This document shows positions 47,102 to 55,250 of a stretch of DNA of 55,266 nucleotides, one piece after another. The translations under genes and the position numbers were made by a program. Within the stretch, counting starts at the first letter, position 1; every line of letters starts with the position of its first letter. A model generated the notes under the pieces. It did not search any database, was not told where the DNA came from, and saw only the letters and a list, made by a program, of their open reading frames with translations. This stretch comes from a virus: positions 1 to 55,266 of the IMG/VR virus record IMGVR_UViG_3300008108_000110, one strand, 5' to 3'.

Positions 47102-47251
47102 TTAAAAAATATTTATACAAAAAAAAACACCCCCTTTGGAGTGCTTTTTCTTAAATGCCTTGAGTCTAGATTTCGCTTGCCTCAGTGCTTGTGGTTTAAG
47201 TTTTCGTTTCTGTTCTTTTTTAGAATGATGTTTCCAGTTTGGGACTTGCAT
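47102..47251 (-). CDS. Small basic protein, 49 aa
   Basis: MQVPNWKHHSKKEQKRKLKP then QALRQAKSRLKAFKKKHSKG. Very Lys/Arg-rich, so nucleic acid binding is plausible. Starts 15 nt after gp46 stop. Its last codons (GGVFFCINIF) are formed by the terminator and T-run, so the C-terminus is dictated by RNA structure. Confidence 0.5.
   Translation of the reverse strand: MQVPNWKHHSKKEQKRKLKPQALRQAKSRLKAFKKKHSKGGVFFCINIF
47110..47116 (-). promoter_or_regulatory. Late promoter TATAAATAT
   Basis: 21 nt upstream of the 76-aa gene, directly after the terminator T-run. Confidence 0.6.
47119..47143 (-). terminator. Rho-independent terminator after gp46
   Basis: CACTCC/GGGGTG stem (one G-T pair), 4-nt loop, nine T on the minus strand. 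Confidence 0.7.
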
Positions 47252-47265
47252 TTTTCTTTAGTGGT

Positions 47266-48978
47266 TCATGCCACCATACTAGAGAAATTTTTCTTTTTCT
47301 CAAATTTTATGACACTTTCAAATTTGTCTTCTAATCCTGTTTTATGTGAGATGACAAAGATATTAGCATCTTTAATTACATAACGGATAATCTTAAGGAA
47401 CTCTTCTGTCCCATATCCATCAAGAGAAGAATCAAAAATTTCATCCAATATCAATAAATTAGTATTAGTTGAATTTTTAAATTTAGCAACTTCTCTCCAA
47501 GTAAAAAGAAGTGCCAAATCAATTCTTTGTTTTTCTCCCTCACTAAAAGAAGCATAGGAGAAATCTTCATGAATAGGTGACTGGACGGTTTCGTTAAACT
47601 CTTCATCAAGAGTAAAATTAATATAAAAGTCCATCATCTGCAAATATCTGTTAACTTGCTGATTGATGAGTGGCAAATACTTCTTGATGATTTTGGTTTT
47701 TACTCCACCGTCTTTAAGCAAACTATACGAAAAATCGTAATAGTTAATTAAGTCTTTTTTAGAAGCGAGTTCTTCGTATGTAGTTTTTAAATTTTCTCTA
47801 AAGGATTCTAACTTTTCATGTTCAGTATTTCTGTTTGCAAGGTTCTCGGTAAGAACTTGAATTTCTGATTCAAGATTTCGGATTTGTCTCCGCAATCCAT
47901 TAATCTTAATATTGTTTTGAGAAATGCCATTCGTTAGTTTTGAGATCTCCTTCGATAGAGAATTGAATTGACGCTCTCGATCTTCCTCCTCTTTAATTGC
48001 CTCCTCTAGTTCTTTATAACCAGATTGCAACTCCTTTGCTTTAGATTGAGCGTCTTTAATTCTATTTATTCTGAAGGTCTCTTCGATTGACTGTGTGCAA
48101 GTGGGGCATACCGTATTCTCTGTGAAGAACTTATGCTCTTTAGTAATGGTAGATACTTTCTGAGAAATCTTACCCTTCAAATTTCCAAGTTTGCGAAGTT
48201 TCTCCGCATATCCAACCAACTTATCTTGCTCTCTAATATACTCATAAAGAGGTTCTTCTAAAGAAGTATTATCTTCCATCAAATGACCGATTTCCTCAGT
48301 CAAAGACATTATAGAAATATTTTTATCATCAATATCTTTCTTCCCGCGATTTTCAAGTTCTTCAATAAATTCTTTTTGCATTTCAACTTTATCGTTCAAT
48401 GATTCTTTTTTTAATTCAAAAGTTTTTATTTCGTCCTTGAGTGATTTAATCTTTTCTTTAATGATTGCATTCATAGAAGAAAATATTTTGATATCCAACA
48501 AATCTTCAATAACTTCTCTTCTGTGAGATGAAGAAAGTTGCATAAAAGGAACAAAGTTACTACTACCCAAAATAACGATTTGAGTAAATGACTTATAATT
48601 CATTTTAATAATAGTTTGCTCAAACCATTTTTGTTGATCTATGGATGATGAACTTTGATCTAATAAATTTCCGTTTCTATAAATTTCAAAAATATTTGGT
48701 TTAATTCCCCTTCTTACTTTATATTCTACACTACCAATTGAAAATTCTATTTCCACCAAACAATCTTTTTCATTAGTAGAATTTACTAACTGAGGTTTAT
48801 TGATATTTCTAAAAGCTTTACCAAAAAGTACAAAAGTCAAAGCATCCAACATAGTGCTTTTACCAGCACCATTTGAACCAATAATTAAAGTAGTTAAACT
48901 TTTTTTGAAATTAATTTCAGTAAAATGATTTCCAGTTGAAAGAAAATTTTTCCAACGTATAGTCTCAAATAAAATCAT
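47266..48978 (-). CDS. 46: Recombination nuclease ATPase (T4 gp46, SbcC/Rad50-like)
   Basis: 570 aa. Walker A LIIGSNGAGKSTMLDAL (about 32-48), coiled-coil arms with zinc hook CPTC (about 289), ABC signature SFSEGEKQRIDLALLF and Walker B LLILDEIFDSSLDG near the C-terminus. Works with gp47 to process DNA ends for recombination-dependent replication and host DNA breakdown. Confidence 0.95.
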   Translation of the reverse strand: MILFETIRWKNFLSTGNHFTEINFKKSLTTLIIGSNGAGKSTMLDALTFVLFGKAFRNINKPQLVNSTNEKDCLVEIEFSIGSVEYKVRRGIKPNIFEIYRNGNLLDQSSSSIDQQKWFEQTIIKMNYKSFTQIVILGSSNFVPFMQLSSSHRREVIEDLLDIKIFSSMNAIIKEKIKSLKDEIKTFELKKESLNDKVEMQKEFIEELENRGKKDIDDKNISIMSLTEEIGHLMEDNTSLEEPLYEYIREQDKLVGYAEKLRKLGNLKGKISQKVSTITKEHKFFTENTVCPTCTQSIEETFRINRIKDAQSKAKELQSGYKELEEAIKEEEDRERQFNSLSKEISKLTNGISQNNIKINGLRRQIRNLESEIQVLTENLANRNTEHEKLESFRENLKTTYEELASKKDLINYYDFSYSLLKDGGVKTKIIKKYLPLINQQVNRYLQMMDFYINFTLDEEFNETVQSPIHEDFSYASFSEGEKQRIDLALLFTWREVAKFKNSTNTNLLILDEIFDSSLDGYGTEEFLKIIRYVIKDANIFVISHKTGLEDKFESVIKFEKKKNFSSMVA

Positions 48979-49243
48979 AACCTTCGTATTCTTCTGGGGG
49001 TATTACAATATCATTAGGTGTAATTATTGTATACAAGTATCCTTGCACATCACACGTTTTTATTATTAGATCATCATCAATTTCTATAACGTGCATTTCC
49101 GGATAATCCATCTCTTCTAACATCATAGCAAATCTTACAGCATCATCTTCTTCTTCAAACAAATAGAGGACTTGTTCTCCATCTTCATTTGTAGCGGAAT
49201 ACGCACCTTCTTGTTCTTTGCCATTGATTGTTAGTAACCACAT
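48965..49243 (-). CDS. DUF3110-like small protein
   Basis: 92 aa. VLYLFEEEDDAVRFAMMLEE, then MDYPEMHVIEIDD match the cyanobacterial DUF3110 pattern (VLMFESEDDAERYALLLEAQ). Acidic. Located precisely between gp47 and gp46, overlapping gp46 by 14 nt. Family is mostly cyanobacterial, so it was likely acquired from a host. Confidence 0.65.
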   Translation of the reverse strand: MWLLTINGKEQEGAYSATNEDGEQVLYLFEEEDDAVRFAMMLEEMDYPEMHVIEIDDDLIIKTCDVQGYLYTIITPNDIVIPPEEYEGYDFI

Positions 49244-49244
49244 C

Positions 49245-50279
49245 TTATATCATTTCGCAAGCTTCCTGATATATTTCTTTTATTAGACTTTTAATAGAAG
49301 ATTTATCCAATTGAATCTCAGACTCCTGTATATATCTATTCAATATAGAAAGAGTATCTTCAGATTCAAACTCTTCAAAATCATCTGACTCAACGATTTG
49401 AAAATTTTCTATGATTTTTAATTCTGCTACATTAGAAGAATAAATTTTATCTACAAACTTTTCAAATTTTTTAGGGTCTGTCTTTTTTCTTACTACAAGT
49501 TTTACAATTTTATCTTTGTATTGAGTAGCATTAAAAGTTTGATATGGAGTATCTTCGTAGTATACAACATAAAACATTCTATGAGGATTATCAATTGAGA
49601 AGTGTTCTAGTGTTTCAGTATCAAAGATAGTAAATCCTCTAGTATCATTCAAATCATTCCAATATATTTCATATGGATTACCTAAGTAATATATTTTCCC
49701 ATCTGTCGATCTAGTGTGATAGTGTCCCGAGAAGACACGTTCGAACTTTTTAAATAATTTGCTTTCCACACCATCTTCCATGATGTGTCCTTTATAAGCT
49801 GCAAATCCGTTGATCTCAAGGTGCCCCATCGCACACTTGCAAGATGTAGTTTGAATAAGTTTATAAACAATTTCCTCATTTTCTTGATTTATCCAGGGTA
49901 ATAGTAAAACATCTAAATTTCCAATTTTTACTTCTGTTGGTGAATCGTATGTTTTAATATTATTGTACGATTGAAGAAGAAGTTGAGGCGAATTTACATT
50001 ATTTGTATTTTTATAGTAACAATCGTGATTACCAACGATCATATGAACATTATACTTTTTAAGTCGATCAAAAACTACTCTTTTTGCCCATTCAAGACTT
50101 TGATAATCTATTGATTTGCGACTATCAAAGGCATCACCCATATGAATGACTGTATCAATCCCTTGCTCTTCGAGTGTAGGGAAAAATACTTCGTCATAAA
50201 ATTTTTCGAAGTAGTCGTGGAATAATTTTGATCCTTTTCTAGCTCCATAATGAGTATCAGTAATAATTGCTACTTTCAT
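49245..50279 (-). CDS. 47: Recombination nuclease subunit (T4 gp47, SbcD/Mre11-like)
   Basis: 344 aa. Calcineurin-like metal motifs: ITDTHYG (6-12), HMGDAFDSR (46-54), VGNHDCYY (about 81-88), GHLEINGF and FSGHYHTRS. Nuclease of the gp46/47 complex. Ten bases downstream of gp55. Confidence 0.95.
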   Translation of the reverse strand: MKVAIITDTHYGARKGSKLFHDYFEKFYDEVFFPTLEEQGIDTVIHMGDAFDSRKSIDYQSLEWAKRVVFDRLKKYNVHMIVGNHDCYYKNTNNVNSPQLLLQSYNNIKTYDSPTEVKIGNLDVLLLPWINQENEEIVYKLIQTTSCKCAMGHLEINGFAAYKGHIMEDGVESKLFKKFERVFSGHYHTRSTDGKIYYLGNPYEIYWNDLNDTRGFTIFDTETLEHFSIDNPHRMFYVVYYEDTPYQTFNATQYKDKIVKLVVRKKTDPKKFEKFVDKIYSSNVAELKIIENFQIVESDDFEEFESEDTLSILNRYIQESEIQLDKSSIKSLIKEIYQEACEMI

Positions 50280-50288
50280 TACAAAAAA

Positions 50289-50786
50289 TTAATACCTCAG
50301 TTTAGAATGGACACTATCTTTGATTGAATTATAGTCGCTATAGTTCTCACCGTCAATAGTATTATCGTCAAAGAATACTTCATCAAATCCAGTTCTCTCT
50401 AAAATTTTATTCTTAATTTCTAATTGACGCTTTTCTCTTTGGATTCTGCGAAGAAAAGCATAGTGAATGATTTGAGTAAAATATGCAAAGGGGTTTTGTG
50501 ATTTCTCAGGATCAAAATTGTGAATGTACTGAACACAATTTTCAATTCCATCCGAAATCATATCATCTTTAAAAATGTAATTGACAAAGTTTGGTTTAAA
50601 TGAAAGATGAGTAGCAATCTTCAAAAAACACTCACCAAGATAATTAGTAATTCTTGGCTTTGGATCTCCCCTTTCTTGTGCTTCGTTTATTTCTTTTTTG
50701 TATTGAATTAAAGCAGCAAGAAATTCCTTGTTATTAACGTAATGAATCGATTTTTTTCTTTTAGTCATTACACCAGTTGAAATCAT
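50289..50786 (-). CDS. 55: Late sigma factor (T4 gp55 homologue)
   Basis: 165 aa. HYVNNKEFLAALIQYKKEIN, DDMISDGIENCVQYIHNFDP and QNPFAYFTQIIHYAFLRRIQ REK correspond to T4 gp55 (sigma region 2-like) that recognises the TATAAATA late promoter with gp33 and gp45. ATG 50786 preferred; ATG 50768 possible. A host-type promoter lies 30 nt upstream. Confidence 0.92.
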   Translation of the reverse strand: MISTGVMTKRKKSIHYVNNKEFLAALIQYKKEINEAQERGDPKPRITNYLGECFLKIATHLSFKPNFVNYIFKDDMISDGIENCVQYIHNFDPEKSQNPFAYFTQIIHYAFLRRIQREKRQLEIKNKILERTGFDEVFFDDNTIDGENYSDYNSIKDSVHSKLRY

Positions 50787-50812
50787 TTTAATACCTATCT
50801 TAATATCTAGAT

Positions 50813-50841
50813 ATTATAACATTTACGCTTCGGAATTACAA
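50813..50841 (-). promoter_or_regulatory. Host-type promoter for gp55
   Basis: TTGTAA (50836-50841), 17 nt, TATAAT (50813-50818), minus strand, upstream of the late sigma gene. Confidence 0.6.
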
Positions 50842-50844
50842 CGC

Positions 50845-50873
50845 TTGACTTACCCCCTGAAACAGTTTATAAT
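50845..50873 (+). promoter_or_regulatory. Plus-strand host-type promoter
   Basis: TTGACT (50845-50850), exactly 17 nt, TATAAT (50868-50873), on the plus strand, back to back with the gp55 promoter. No plus-strand gene follows. See the finding on a possible small RNA. Confidence 0.6.
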
Positions 50874-50879
50874 TACCTT

Positions 50880-50932
50880 TGTCGAGGTTCAAGATTAATT
50901 TTAGTATCTATAGATTCTTATAGATCTTTTCT
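50880..50932 (+). ncRNA. Candidate small antisense RNA
   Basis: From the predicted start of the plus-strand promoter to a hairpin ATCTATA-GATTCT-TATAGAT followed by CTTTTCT (50906-50932). About 50 nt, antisense to the 3' end of the 129-aa gene. The hairpin is AU-only and weak, so read-through into uvsW antisense is possible. Hypothetical. Confidence 0.3.
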
Positions 50933-51297
50933 AAAAGTTCTTTAGCATCATTTACATTCCCGATGTATCCCATTCGTTTGGATATATTGGGTTTTTTAGT
51001 TTTTAAATTGTAGAATTTTCTGACATAAGATTGATACATTGTTATCATCTCTATATCATTTGATTCAATTATAGTTAAAACATTTTCCATATCTATAACA
51101 AACATATCTTCTTTTGTTGTCTTTAACCAAGGTTCAATCTTATATCCAGATCCATTTCTTGTTTGAATATTAGAAACCACTATAGGATTCGATAAAAGAA
51201 GAACTGTTTTGTTCCTTTCAAAAGAAGGAGAAACTTTTGCAAATATTTCTTCTCCAGAAATTAATTTTAATGTTGCATAAAAATCGTCTTCCATCAT
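50908..51297 (-). CDS. Small-barrel-like hypothetical protein C, 129 aa
   Basis: FYATLKLISGEEIFAKVSPS, LLLSNPIVV, YKIEPWLKTTKEDMFVID and ENVLTIIESN. Same motif order as the 116- and 89-aa proteins near gp43. ATGA overlap with uvsW stop. Function unknown. Confidence 0.6.
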   Translation of the reverse strand: MMEDDFYATLKLISGEEIFAKVSPSFERNKTVLLLSNPIVVSNIQTRNGSGYKIEPWLKTTKEDMFVIDMENVLTIIESNDIEMITMYQSYVRKFYNLKTKKPNISKRMGYIGNVNDAKELLEKIYKNL

Positions 51298-52757
51298 TGT
51301 TTTAAATTTACGGTAATTATTTCGTAGTTAAAATTTTCTTCATTGTATATCTTAATTCTTTCTATAAAATGATTTAAAGTATAATTTTTTCTTGAATTGT
51401 AAGTACAATCATCAGAAATATCATAAAGAACTGCTTTAGTCTTATTATTTCCTTTCCTTAATACTCTACCTATACTCTGAAGATTTCTAATTCTTGATTT
51501 ACTAGGAGATGAAAAAATAACATTATGTAAATTTTTAATATTTACACCTGTACTAAACACTCCATAAGAAGCAACTATTATTGCATTAGATTCAGTTTCT
51601 GTAATTGCTCTTACTTGCTCTCTTTCATCGGTGCTTATACCACCATGAACAAAGAATACTTTTCTGTTGCTAGTTGCAGAACTATTTATTAAATTGAATA
51701 ACGGTTCTCCGTGTGATTCAACTCTAGAAAATAAAATCAAAGTATTTCCTTTTAAATCTAATGCAAGATTTTTAATAAAATTATTCCTCTTTTGATGATT
51801 TATTATAAATTGAACCTCATCTTCATATGTTTCGAATTTTTGAGGTTTATGCTTTAATACAATACACCTAATATCTAATGCGGAAAGATGTCCCTGTTCC
51901 ATTAACTTGGAGGTTTTAGTTACCTTATATGAAGGTCCAAACAATCCTTCAAGAACCCACTTGTGAGTTTGAGTTCCATCAAGAGTTCCAGTAAATCCAA
52001 ATCTATATTTTGCGTGATGAAGTTTTGTCATTATATTAATCAATGACTTACTTTTAAATAAGTGTGCTTCATCACCTATAATGACTTCATAATCCTCAAA
52101 AAAACTTTTTTCAAGTTTGTAAATTGATTGCCAAGTTGTAATAGTTACAGGATGGGTATTATTTTTCTCTCTACCACCATATATTTTGTGACAATATGAG
52201 TCAGCATCCCAACCATAATCTTGGAAATCCTTGTACATCTGTTCTACAAGAGATGTCGTTGGAACAACTAAAAGAATTTTTTTCCCTTTATCCACATAAT
52301 ATCGCACGAGAGAATAAATCATCAGACTTTTTCCTGATGCAGTGGGACTTATCAATAGTTTTCTATTATGCTTTAGAGCATCATATACTCCATCTATTTG
52401 ATACTCTCGTGGAGAATGAGCACAAATAGATCTCATATAATCTTTTACTCCTTCATAAGAAATTTCTTCATTAATTTCATAAGGAAGTCCATAATACTTA
52501 TTATTCTTAAATGAAAAATTATATCCGTGACTTTTTAATTTTTCTGCGATCTTATCGATAAGTCCAACATAAATTTCACCGTTATGGACAGATAGCAATC
52601 TAATCCTCCCATCCCAGTGTCTATTTCTCATTTGAGGCATGAACTTTGCGCCTTCTACTTCAAAAGTAAAATATGGTTGAAGTTCATACAAAATATGAGG
52701 TTCGCATTCAAGTTTGATGAAAACCTCATTCTTTTTAGATATTACTACATCACTCAT
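51294..52757 (-). CDS. uvsW: UvsW SF2 helicase
   Basis: 487 aa. Motif I SPTASGKSLM (about 136), motif II IGDEAHLF (DEAH, about 232), motif III GFTGTLDG, motif VI QSIGRVLRKG (about 441). Unwinds R-loops and branched DNA, driving the switch from origin- to recombination-dependent replication. Late motif 22 nt upstream matches T4 where uvsW is late. Confidence 0.93.
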   Translation of the reverse strand: MSDVVISKKNEVFIKLECEPHILYELQPYFTFEVEGAKFMPQMRNRHWDGRIRLLSVHNGEIYVGLIDKIAEKLKSHGYNFSFKNNKYYGLPYEINEEISYEGVKDYMRSICAHSPREYQIDGVYDALKHNRKLLISPTASGKSLMIYSLVRYYVDKGKKILLVVPTTSLVEQMYKDFQDYGWDADSYCHKIYGGREKNNTHPVTITTWQSIYKLEKSFFEDYEVIIGDEAHLFKSKSLINIMTKLHHAKYRFGFTGTLDGTQTHKWVLEGLFGPSYKVTKTSKLMEQGHLSALDIRCIVLKHKPQKFETYEDEVQFIINHQKRNNFIKNLALDLKGNTLILFSRVESHGEPLFNLINSSATSNRKVFFVHGGISTDEREQVRAITETESNAIIVASYGVFSTGVNIKNLHNVIFSSPSKSRIRNLQSIGRVLRKGNNKTKAVLYDISDDCTYNSRKNYTLNHFIERIKIYNEENFNYEIITVNLKQ

Positions 52758-52778
52758 AGCATAAATTATTGCTATGAA

Positions 52779-52785
52779 TATTTAT
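52779..52785 (-). promoter_or_regulatory. Late promoter AATAAATAT
   Basis: 22 nt upstream of the uvsW ATG, at the end of uvsY; T4 uvsW is late-transcribed. Confidence 0.55.
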
Positions 52786-53222
52786 TACCCAAGTCCAGAC
52801 TGGAATCTCATAAATTCAATACTGTTCTTAATTTGATAAGTTCTATTATGAATCATCTTCAAAATGTTTTCAATATATGAAAGCATAACATCATAATATT
52901 CTACTTTTAATGAAGATTGAGATAACCTTTCATCCGCATCTAGATATTTTTGTAAAGTATCTTTATCTCTTATTTTTTTAGGAAATGGATCTTCCTGATA
53001 TACTTCTGGATCCGCTTTTCCAGAGTAATATTCGTATCTTTCGTGTCTAATATTTCTTTTTTGTTGATCTGCTCTTTTTCTTAATAAAAGAAGTTCATTA
53101 TAAAGATTATAATATTTTGCATGAAGAATTGGTATATTTAAAGATTCTACGTGTAAATTATCCATATCCATTTTAGAATCTTGTTCCCACATTTTTTGGA
53201 TAGTATCCAAATCTATACTCAC
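52785..53222 (-). CDS. uvsY: UvsY recombination mediator
   Basis: 145 aa starting with GTG (53222) in a GTGA overlap with gp3. DLDTIQKMWEQDSKMDMDNL, HAKYYNLYNELLLLRKRADQ and YTIENI-type helices match T4 UvsY (137 aa), which loads UvsX on gp32-covered ssDNA. The GTG start is unusual for this genome. Confidence 0.88.
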   Translation of the reverse strand: MSIDLDTIQKMWEQDSKMDMDNLHVESLNIPILHAKYYNLYNELLLLRKRADQQKRNIRHERYEYYSGKADPEVYQEDPFPKKIRDKDTLQKYLDADERLSQSSLKVEYYDVMLSYIENILKMIHNRTYQIKNSIEFMRFQSGLG

Positions 53223-53785
53223 AATGGTTTTCCTCGTTTATCTACTATATTATACATAGTATACTTGAATGAGACTTCTGCTGTAAAGTATTCAATATCT
53301 TCATCCGTCGCATCAAACTCCAGTGAAGAGAGAGAATATGGGAACATATCTTTAAAAACTACATTAAAATTGAAATTTTGATTGCTATTTAAAACTTGCA
53401 ACGTACCATCAGAATAAACGGATAGCATTTCATTTATTTCATTATTAACTGAAGTATTTCCTGGAGATCTTTGTAATTTATAAATTTCACTTAAAGATTC
53501 TGGAAATCCAAGTCCTCGCATCCAATTTTGGATTTCCATGTAATTTTCTAAATTTTCATCAACAATAAATCTTAAGTTCAAATCCCCAAATTCCATCTTA
53601 TCTCCAGGTTGTGGAAGAGTTCTAAGGTAATTTGGTTGCTCTGCTATGCCCAAAGTTATATCTGGTATATTTGCACTGTTCAGAAAAAATGCAATCTTTG
53701 GAGATCTAGTCAATGTAAATATAAATCCTACAGGAGATAGAAAATTTCTATTCTCTATCTGTTTATCGTATATATTTCTAGTCAT
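53219..53785 (-). CDS. 3: Tail completion and sheath stabilizer (T4 gp3 homologue)
   Basis: 188 aa. MTRNIYDKQIENRNFLSPVG, NSANIPDITLGIAEQPNYL and FGDLNLRFIVDENLENYMEI match the cyanophage protein next to gp23 annotated gp3, forming the head-proximal tip of the tail. Own late promoter. Confidence 0.75.
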   Translation of the reverse strand: MTRNIYDKQIENRNFLSPVGFIFTLTRSPKIAFFLNSANIPDITLGIAEQPNYLRTLPQPGDKMEFGDLNLRFIVDENLENYMEIQNWMRGLGFPESLSEIYKLQRSPGNTSVNNEINEMLSVYSDGTLQVLNSNQNFNFNVVFKDMFPYSLSSLEFDATDEDIEYFTAEVSFKYTMYNIVDKRGKPL

Positions 53786-53797
53786 ATTTTTTATAAG

Positions 53798-53804
53798 TAT
53801 TTAT
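53798..53804 (-). promoter_or_regulatory. Late promoter AATAAATAC
   Basis: 13 nt upstream of gp3, just after the gp23 terminator T-run. Confidence 0.65.
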
Positions 53805-53814
53805 TTGATTTTCA

Positions 53815-53843
53815 TAAAAAAAGAGGGTCCTTTTGGACCCTCT
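53815..53843 (-). terminator. Rho-independent terminator after gp23
   Basis: Perfect 9-bp stem AGAGGGTCC/GGACCCTCT, loop AAAA, seven T on the minus strand. Confidence 0.9.
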
Positions 53844-53861
53844 GAAAATATGTGAATAAAA

Positions 53862-55250
53862 TCACATAAGGTTCTTAACCTGTACTCTTCTGTAGTAACG
53901 GTTAGAATTGGTCTTAAGACGACCCAGACCTTGATCGAGACCTTCAGCAAATGGGTTAGCAACAAGACCATAACGAGTCTTGAATCCAATTTTTGGCTGG
54001 AAGGTGTCCTGACCAACGGCACGAACCATTTGGAGAGGAACGTATGGGCAATAGAACAGACCTGCATCATAAGGGGAAGAACCCTTATAACCTACAACGT
54101 AGTACTGGTTAGCAGATACGTTAGCAGCATATGGGTCGATATATACACGGAACTTACCGAGCAGAACACCAGCGAAGGTGTTACCAGTGTCATCGACGTT
54201 CAGGTTTGCATTCAAAGCAGGGGTGTAATCGAGAACACCAGCCATGCTCAGAGCAGAAGCAACGTCAGCAGAACACATGATAACGTTACCCTTTCCTCTA
54301 CGAGTTCTTTGTGCGATTGCGTTAGCGTCGCGCTCGATTTGGAACAGAAGACCCTTGAACTTTTCAACCGACCAACGACCGTTGGAATCGATATCGAGGT
54401 CAAATACACCCTGAGTTGCAACGTTAGTTACAGCACCCTGTTCAGCAACCTTGTAGATGGTTCTGATAACTTCACGGTTGATCTCGGAAAGAATCTCAGT
54501 GGAGAGAATATTTGCGAGTTCCGCTTCAGCATTTAGACCGTGGATTGCTTTCAGGTCTTGTGCAAGCTCAAGGCTGTACTCAGCTTTCAGAGCACGGGAC
54601 TTTGCTTCAACCAGAACTTTCTCGATTGAGAAAGCCATTTCGTTGAACTGTCCAGAACCGTCGCCTAGACCTTCTGCATCGCCAGTGGTCATTGCCTGAC
54701 CAACGTTATAAGCAGTCTCGCTTGCGCTTGCGGTTGGGTTGAGCAGACCTGGGTTGGATCCTGCCTGTGCGGTAGTACCCATACCAGCTGCAGGATCAGT
54801 CATACCTGAAACATTGTTCAGAGAAGCACTCTGACCAGAGAATGCAGTATTTACTTCATTGTAGAATGTCTCTGCACCACTCTGATTGTTGTAGCGTGAA
54901 CGCATTGCGAAGATTAGTCCAGTAGGACCGCTCATTGGTTGAACGCCTGCGAGGTCATAAGCGACCAGGTTAGGCATTGAACGACGGATCAGAGAGATCA
55001 GAACTGGATCGAAACCAGCTACAGGACCACCAGCAGCAGCAGAACCGGTGAATCCACCAGTTCCAGCTTGGTTGGTTGGGGATTCAGTCAAGAATCCGTT
55101 AGAGAAAGATTGCTCTTCTCTTAAAAACTTTTCTTGGTTTTCGAGCAGGACGGCGGTTACAGCTCTTCTGTGCGAATCTTTGATTGGGTCAAGACCCTCA
55201 TAGTTCAGAAGTGGTGCCCACTTTTCCTGCAGATGCTCAGATTGGAACAT
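53862..55250 (-). CDS. 23: Major capsid protein (T4 gp23 homologue)
   Basis: 462 aa. Pro-sequence with candidate gp21 cleavage after FLTE (about residue 55), then the HK97-fold with FDPVLISLIRRSMPNLVAYD and GVQPMSGPTGLIFAMRSRYN, conserved in T4-like capsids. C-terminus KIGFKTRYGLVANPFAEGLD. GC content is higher than the accessory genes. Forms hexamers of the head. Confidence 0.97.
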   Translation of the reverse strand: MFQSEHLQEKWAPLLNYEGLDPIKDSHRRAVTAVLLENQEKFLREEQSFSNGFLTESPTNQAGTGGFTGSAAAGGPVAGFDPVLISLIRRSMPNLVAYDLAGVQPMSGPTGLIFAMRSRYNNQSGAETFYNEVNTAFSGQSASLNNVSGMTDPAAGMGTTAQAGSNPGLLNPTASASETAYNVGQAMTTGDAEGLGDGSGQFNEMAFSIEKVLVEAKSRALKAEYSLELAQDLKAIHGLNAEAELANILSTEILSEINREVIRTIYKVAEQGAVTNVATQGVFDLDIDSNGRWSVEKFKGLLFQIERDANAIAQRTRRGKGNVIMCSADVASALSMAGVLDYTPALNANLNVDDTGNTFAGVLLGKFRVYIDPYAANVSANQYYVVGYKGSSPYDAGLFYCPYVPLQMVRAVGQDTFQPKIGFKTRYGLVANPFAEGLDQGLGRLKTNSNRYYRRVQVKNLM

